The notes beneath the pieces are model-generated. The model did no database searches. It saw only the letters and a program-made list of their open reading frames with translations, and was not told the origin of the DNA. This document shows positions 34,070 through 37,908 of a DNA stretch of 37,908 nucleotides, in pieces; positions within the stretch are counted from its first letter, which is position 1, and every line of letters begins with the position of its first letter. Origin of the DNA: Bacteroidaceae bacterium (lineage in GTDB: Bacteria; Bacteroidota; Bacteroidia; Bacteroidales; Bacteroidaceae); NCBI GenBank assembly GCA_017559845.1, contig JAFYQQ010000006.1, forward strand, positions 1 to 37,908, read 5' to 3'. The position numbers were made by a program, and so were the translations under genes.

Positions 34070-35314
34070 ATGAAGATTTTTAAGTTAATGGCAATTGCCC
34101 TTGTGGCAATGTGTGGTTTGAACAGCTGTTCGGAAGATTGCGACCACAACTTTATTGAACACGATTTCACCCAAGAACTTGTAGGTACTTGGACTACCTT
34201 GAGTGGCGAACTTGCAGAGGTTATGGTTATCAAGGCCGATGGTTCGTTTACCACAACAGGTATTATGAAAGGTGGTAGTCTTTACGAGGAGAAAGGTACT
34301 ATCAAGGTGGTAAACAACAAGGTTACCCTTGCATTCGATGGTGATAAAGAAACATTTGAAGGTCGCCTCGAATTCGTAGCAGGCAAATCTTTGTCCCTTG
34401 TTATGTTTAACGACAATGATGCACGTTTGACTTATGATTATTGCGAAAACGACCTTGCTGATGAAGTTGTAGGTATGTGGGTTTGTACTTATGTTTCATG
34501 GATGGATGCAGATATGGCAGTCAATGTTTATCAAGCTGATGGTAAAGCCCTTTTTACAGGATTTGTAGGAAATGCAGACTTTGATTATGCATCGAATGTT
34601 GAAACGACATACAAAGTAATCGGTGATTTGATGATTCAATCAAATCCTATGAGCTATGAAGGGGCACCCGAGTATTTAGCATTCCGTTTGGATTATTCTC
34701 CTAATGGTTCAGAATATGGCGATGTGCTTACTAATACCAATGTAATGGCTTTGGGGGATGAAACAATTGAAACAACAGCATCAATGATCCGCATCAAGCA
34801 GTCTCTCGACCTTGCAAACAAGTCATACGACTACAACAACCTTTACCTCAGCAATGTAAAGGGTAAGGATCAGGATATTAACTTTATGGGCTACACCATG
34901 AACCTCGCTACAATGGACGGCACAGGCTTGGACAAGATGTTGAAGGCTATCCTCTTCCACATCGAGTTCCCGAATGCAAACACCATCAGCTATACCTACA
35001 ATATGGGTAACAATCAGGAAAGCTTCAGCGCACCTATCAAGGTGGAAGGCAACAAGCTTACCGTAAAGATGAGCGACAAGGTATCGACTTTGAAGGATAT
35101 CGTGTACTACGCTTATCAAGATGCAGACGATAGCCAGATGCACCTCTACATGCACAGAAATGCGTTCGTAAACTTCTACACCAACGTGCAGGCCTTGTTG
35201 TTGGAAGGTACTGACGCTCAGTTCGACATCACCAATGCAGAAGCTATCGATGCCATCTACAACAGCATCAACGATGTGGTAGAATCTATCAACCTCAGCA
35301 TCGTAATGAAGTAA
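34070..35314 (+). CDS. Lipoprotein with two lipocalin-like domains
   Basis: The 414-residue product has a lipoprotein signal (MKIFKLMAIALVAMCGLNSC, Cys20). Two related N-terminal domains follow, each starting with LVGTWTTLSG or VVGMWVCTYVSW, typical of Bacteroidetes lipocalin-like proteins that end in beta-barrel strands. The C-terminal half (from about residue 230) has FMGYTMNLATMDGTG and KVEGNKLTVKMSD and resembles the calycin-like domains of the same group. It is probably surface or periplasmic, binding an unknown small ligand. Expression is probably controlled by the leader at 33831-34025. Confidence 0.75.
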   Translation: MKIFKLMAIALVAMCGLNSCSEDCDHNFIEHDFTQELVGTWTTLSGELAEVMVIKADGSFTTTGIMKGGSLYEEKGTIKVVNNKVTLAFDGDKETFEGRLEFVAGKSLSLVMFNDNDARLTYDYCENDLADEVVGMWVCTYVSWMDADMAVNVYQADGKALFTGFVGNADFDYASNVETTYKVIGDLMIQSNPMSYEGAPEYLAFRLDYSPNGSEYGDVLTNTNVMALGDETIETTASMIRIKQSLDLANKSYDYNNLYLSNVKGKDQDINFMGYTMNLATMDGTGLDKMLKAILFHIEFPNANTISYTYNMGNNQESFSAPIKVEGNKLTVKMSDKVSTLKDIVYYAYQDADDSQMHLYMHRNAFVNFYTNVQALLLEGTDAQFDITNAEAIDAIYNSINDVVESINLSIVMK

Positions 35315-35336
35315 TCGGCGACCAACATAAACAAGC

Positions 35337-35372
35337 AATGCCCTGTGTTTTGATACACGGGGCATTTTTTTT
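35337..35372 (+). terminator. Terminator of the lipoprotein gene
   Basis: AATGCCCTGTGT pairs with ACACGGGGCATT (one G.T pair) and is followed by seven T, 23 bases after the stop. Confidence 0.92.
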
Positions 35373-35451
35373 GTGGGGTTAGAACCCCAAAGCATTATAG
35401 ACCTCCTGCAACTCCTCGGCTAAATCTTTGGGGCACGAGGTGTTTTTGTAG

Positions 35452-35487
35452 TTTTGTCCCGTTTTTTGCGTAATAAACGGGACATTT
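35452..35487. repeat. GTCCCGTT/AACGGGAC inverted repeat, possible element end
   Basis: GTCCCGTT (35456-35463) and AACGGGAC (35476-35483) are perfect inverted repeats with TTTT-rich flanks. It lies between the last chromosomal-looking gene and the mobile-element-like genes, so it could be close to the left end of an integrated element. It could equally be a terminator. Confidence 0.5.
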
Positions 35488-35515
35488 TGCTATCTTTTTT
35501 GCATGATTATAAAAA

Positions 35516-35554
35516 GCGACCCGCCAGCAGTTCTTATGGGATGCTGACGGGTCA
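35516..35554 (-). terminator. Terminator of the abiE operon
   Basis: On the minus strand GTGACCCGTCAGCA pairs with TGCTGGCGGGTCGC, followed by TTTTTATAATC. It lies just past the stop of the AbiEii-like gene. Confidence 0.85.
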
Positions 35555-35561
35555 CTTTATT

Positions 35562-36368
35562 TTAATCTCTTTTTCCAGGCAATTTTTCAATGAAGGTCTC
35601 CTTTACCATAGCATAAGCTCGCTGAGGGTCAAACTTATCAGCACCGGCACGAAGGAGTATATCTGTGTCATCAAGAAATTCGGGATCTTGAAGTTTCAGC
35701 TCCATATTTTGCACAAATTGCTTATAGGTCGGTGCTTTCTCTACCACGAAATCCATATACTTGTTGTAGCATTCAAGCGTTTTTTCGATATTTATGTTTC
35801 CATGATCCAACGCTACCTGCATATCAAAAAGGTCACGCCCCTTCTTTCGCTGATATAAAGCTCTCAGTTTTGTACCCATCAATTCGTCAAGAGCATAGGT
35901 TGTTATCTCACATTTACCGCTGAACCACTTGTTGTTTACCTCGAACGGAACTTTATGGAATCCCATTACACTGAAATGCTCCTTACAGTTTATCTCTACC
36001 TTTAATCGTATAGGTTGCACCGGAGGTATTTCAGACTGCATTCGGAACAGCATGGTATTGTTATGCCTCTTCGGCTTGATTACCTTGTCTGGCATCCAGC
36101 TTAACACCTCACCCAATCGGAATAAGATAGGCTTGATTGGGCCGGGATTTATCTGTACCAAATCAATATCCTCGCTATATCTTACTTGAGGTGAAAGGAA
36201 TAACTTGTGTAAGGCGGTTCCTCCTCTGAAAGCCAATTGCTCTCTCAGAAAATCATCACTGAATATATCTACCAATGCACGGCTGATAATCAAATCTTGC
36301 TCAACCATCGCAAAATCCGTCCATGGAACAAACTCATTCCATGCCATTATGGAAGCTCTGTCTATCAT
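35562..36368 (-). CDS. AbiEii-family nucleotidyltransferase toxin
   Basis: The 268-residue product has the nucleotidyltransferase motifs of AbiEii toxins (type IV toxin-antitoxin): FRGGTALHKLF (GG-x-A at 48-57), RYSEDIDLV with the Asp pair, and KLRALYQRKKGRDLFD with the conserved Lys and Arg. AbiEii enzymes use nucleotides to modify a target such as tRNA and arrest growth (family knowledge). The ATG overlaps the stop of the antitoxin gene (ATGA). Pairs like this are often cargo on mobile elements and can block phage. Confidence 0.9.
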   Translation of the reverse strand: MIDRASIMAWNEFVPWTDFAMVEQDLIISRALVDIFSDDFLREQLAFRGGTALHKLFLSPQVRYSEDIDLVQINPGPIKPILFRLGEVLSWMPDKVIKPKRHNNTMLFRMQSEIPPVQPIRLKVEINCKEHFSVMGFHKVPFEVNNKWFSGKCEITTYALDELMGTKLRALYQRKKGRDLFDMQVALDHGNINIEKTLECYNKYMDFVVEKAPTYKQFVQNMELKLQDPEFLDDTDILLRAGADKFDPQRAYAMVKETFIEKLPGKRD

Positions 36369-37162
36369 AACTCATCTATTTCAATATCTATATTCATATT
36401 TACTCTCCATCGGTTGCTCTCAGCATCGCCCGATGCAGGATGTTCAGGACTCATAAGTACAGCATTAAAATAACCATTCCGCTTTTTCATTATGTCGTAT
36501 AATTGGGTTGCCTTTTCTTCCTCAAACAAGACAAACTCCAACAAGTATCCCAACCGTTGCATTGCTGTCGTGGTGGTATATGGAAGAACACTTTCCATTT
36601 TCGATATATCAATTACATCCACCAATTCTGCAAGAACGGTGGCAGACCTTTGATACCCCCCAATATTTGATGCAAACTGAACAATATCCACCGCTGTCAA
36701 CTCTGCCGATGAATAGTTTATTCGTCCCATTTCGGCATTTCTGCTTTCAATCAGTTCATTGGGTATCTGCTGGCGGTAATTCCAATTCAAGAGCGTATTC
36801 TTGTTTGATGTTCTTGGTCTGGGGCCAGTGGTTACAATCTGAGTCATCATAGCTCTCTGGTGAGAAGCACCGTATATGGCAGCAGCAGAAAGCAATCCCA
36901 CATAATAAGGCTTGCCCAAATGCTCCATCAGTTCATTTATGTAATAACTCGGTGGCACAACTCCCTTTAACTGATATTGGGTGGGAATGATTACATAAAA
37001 ACCTTTATACACATTTTGAATCCTCTTAGACAATGTAAGTCTGTTGATGTCTGTTTTCAGCGTCTTATCAGAACGTTCAGCAAACACACATCGAATCTGT
37101 TGGAAAGAGAAAGTGGTAATTCCTCTTTGTTCTTGTTCCTTTATCCAATCATTCAAACTCAT
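36365..37162 (-). CDS. AbiEi-family antitoxin/repressor
   Basis: The 265-residue product starts at ATG 37162 (MSLNDWIKEQEQRGITTFSF), just after a TACCTTTG box. The TTG at 37192 is inside that promoter and is not used. The N-terminal winged-helix half (RSDKTLKTDINRLTLSKRIQ, VYKGFYVIIPTQY) resembles AbiEi DNA-binding domains. The rest is the family antitoxin domain (YVGLLSAAAIYGASHQ, TGPRPRT, AELTAVDIVQFA). AbiEi neutralises AbiEii and represses the operon. The perfect palindrome upstream fits self-repression. Confidence 0.87.
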   Translation of the reverse strand: MSLNDWIKEQEQRGITTFSFQQIRCVFAERSDKTLKTDINRLTLSKRIQNVYKGFYVIIPTQYQLKGVVPPSYYINELMEHLGKPYYVGLLSAAAIYGASHQRAMMTQIVTTGPRPRTSNKNTLLNWNYRQQIPNELIESRNAEMGRINYSSAELTAVDIVQFASNIGGYQRSATVLAELVDVIDISKMESVLPYTTTTAMQRLGYLLEFVLFEEEKATQLYDIMKKRNGYFNAVLMSPEHPASGDAESNRWRVNMNIDIEIDEL

Positions 37163-37175
37163 ATTCGGTTTATTT

Positions 37176-37212
37176 GTTGCAAAGGTAAACAAAAAACGCT
37201 TACCTTTGCAAC
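37176..37212 (-). promoter_or_regulatory. Palindromic operator overlapping the abiE promoter
   Basis: GTTGCAAAGGTAA (37176-37188) and TTACCTTTGCAAC (37200-37212) form a perfect 13-base inverted repeat with an 11-base spacer. The left arm contains the minus-strand -7 box TACCTTTG (37187-37180), and the right arm holds one on the plus strand. AbiEi of Streptococcus agalactiae is known to bind inverted repeats at its promoter, so this is the likely AbiEi site. Confidence 0.75.
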
Positions 37213-37247
37213 CTTTTCAATGAATTCTGTTTTCTAAATGTGTATTA

Positions 37248-37908
37248 TCACAACTTCATCGAGTTCCCACGCTTCTGAGCCTGCTCATATTTGCCGATGG
37301 CAATATCATCCACTTCACGGGTAGCCTTGCAGTACTCACTATTGGATAGAGGTTCTTTCTTATCTGCCGTGTACACAAGGAAAGTTCCGATGGCTCTGTA
37401 GTCCTCCTTGTCCTTGCCAAAGGCTTCCATCACGCTCTTAATGGTCTTCGTCTCCTCTCGGCTGAAGATGCTACGATAAGTGTCCTTGGCAAAACGGATG
37501 ATTATATCAATAGCATTTCTGAAGGTCACGTTGTTTCGTGCCAGGAGTTTGGTAAACATATCCAGCACCTTATTTCTCCACGAAAGACGGTCTTTCAAAT
37601 TACGAATCTCATCATCCTTTTTTAGTACAACATTGCGAACTGCACTCTCCATTTGCTGTGCAACTGTTTTCTTGTAGGCTTCAAGTTTGGCGGTTTCTGC
37701 CTGTGTCCGTTTGCGTTCTTCTGCTATCGCTTCGTGAGCCTCTGCCAAGTCAAGTTTCAAGTCCTCTATATCGCCTCTAAGGGCTTTGGACTTGCCTGTA
37801 GCCCAATCCGCAACAGCTCCGAGCAACTGGCTTCCTTTCTCCTTGTTTAACTTGGAGCGTTTATCACTGATAGCCTTGTCGAGCATTTCACTCTGCTTCT
37901 CTTTTTGC
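37248..37908 (-). CDS. MobV-like mobilization protein, C-terminal part (runs off right edge)
   Basis: The frame is open to the window edge. The ATG at 37886 is internal, because the codons before it (QKEKQSE) continue without a stop. About 220 residues are seen: a long charged coiled coil (about residues 20-90 of the visible part; IEDLKLDLAEAHEAIAEERK) and a helical domain (WRNKVLDMFTKLLARNNVTF, AIDIIIRFAKDTYRSIFSRE). SKLNKEKGSQLLGAVADWAT is typical of the tail of MobV/Pre-type relaxases of Bacteroidales mobilizable elements. The relaxase domain itself would lie beyond the right edge. It marks this region as a mobile element. Confidence 0.75.
   Translation of the reverse strand, partial: QKEKQSEMLDKAISDKRSKLNKEKGSQLLGAVADWATGKSKALRGDIEDLKLDLAEAHEAIAEERKRTQAETAKLEAYKKTVAQQMESAVRNVVLKKDDEIRNLKDRLSWRNKVLDMFTKLLARNNVTFRNAIDIIIRFAKDTYRSIFSREETKTIKSVMEAFGKDKEDYRAIGTFLVYTADKKEPLSNSEYCKATREVDDIAIGKYEQAQKRGNSMKL

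Noticed and set aside
37163..37192. TTG start for the AbiEi gene
   Set aside because: It lies in the promoter box. The ATG at 37162 has the right position.

Overview
The window looks like chromosomal DNA of a gut Bacteroidales bacterium (Bacteroides, Phocaeicola or Prevotella type). The evidence is the recurrent Bacteroidetes promoter (TTTG, 19-20 bases, TAnnTTTG), weak Shine-Dalgarno use, BspA-like leucine-rich repeats, C-terminal sorting-like tails of the form YDLSGRRV...NGKK, short-spaced surface lipoprotein genes, and a futalosine-independent menaquinone operon. No rRNA, tRNA or CRISPR array was seen.

Layout. 1-87 is the start of a probable transposase running off the left edge. 212-303 holds a tandem 23-base array. 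438-2727 is an exported repeat/Ig-like protein with a long structured 5' leader and a small downstream peptide. 2728-4136 holds a 22-base array, a nested palindrome and a ThuA-like lipoprotein gene. 4346-9094 is a reverse-strand glycogen/alpha-glucan operon (debranching enzyme, GT4 synthase, GH57 enzyme), divergent from a Crp/Fnr regulator (9279-9980). 10010-11897 (minus) is a lipid-kinase-like gene and miaA. 12072-13085 (minus) is gap. A 29-residue lipoprotein sits at 13175-13264. 13345-16799 is a plus-strand run: mscL, a beta-barrel protein, a serine hydrolase and a secreted propeller-like protein. 17013-18442 is a second structured leader followed by two envelope genes. 18792-24381 is the menaquinone operon menF-menD-menB-menC-menE with overlapping genes, followed by a dihydroorotate-dehydrogenase-like gene.

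25479-26338 has no protein gene but holds a candidate small RNA, another 22-base array and a copy of a dispersed repeat. 26339-33112 (minus) is one giant mosaic surface-protein gene of 2257 codons with a damaged 5' end. 33570-35372 has structured DNA, a third leader with a 37-codon ORF and attenuator-like terminator, and a lipocalin-like lipoprotein gene. 35516-37908 (minus) is mobile-element cargo: an AbiEi/AbiEii type IV toxin-antitoxin pair with a palindromic operator, and the C-terminus of a MobV-like mobilization protein running off the right edge.

The two most unusual signals are non-coding. First, four short arrays at unrelated places (212, 2832, 20406, 25756) each repeat a locus-specific 6-7 base head every 22-23 bases, one of them inside menD. 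Second, three envelope genes (842, 17305, 34070) are each preceded by a canonical promoter, a small ORF of 37-73 codons and a folded leader. In the first of these the leader's closing stem and a terminator stem share the same bases and so exclude each other.
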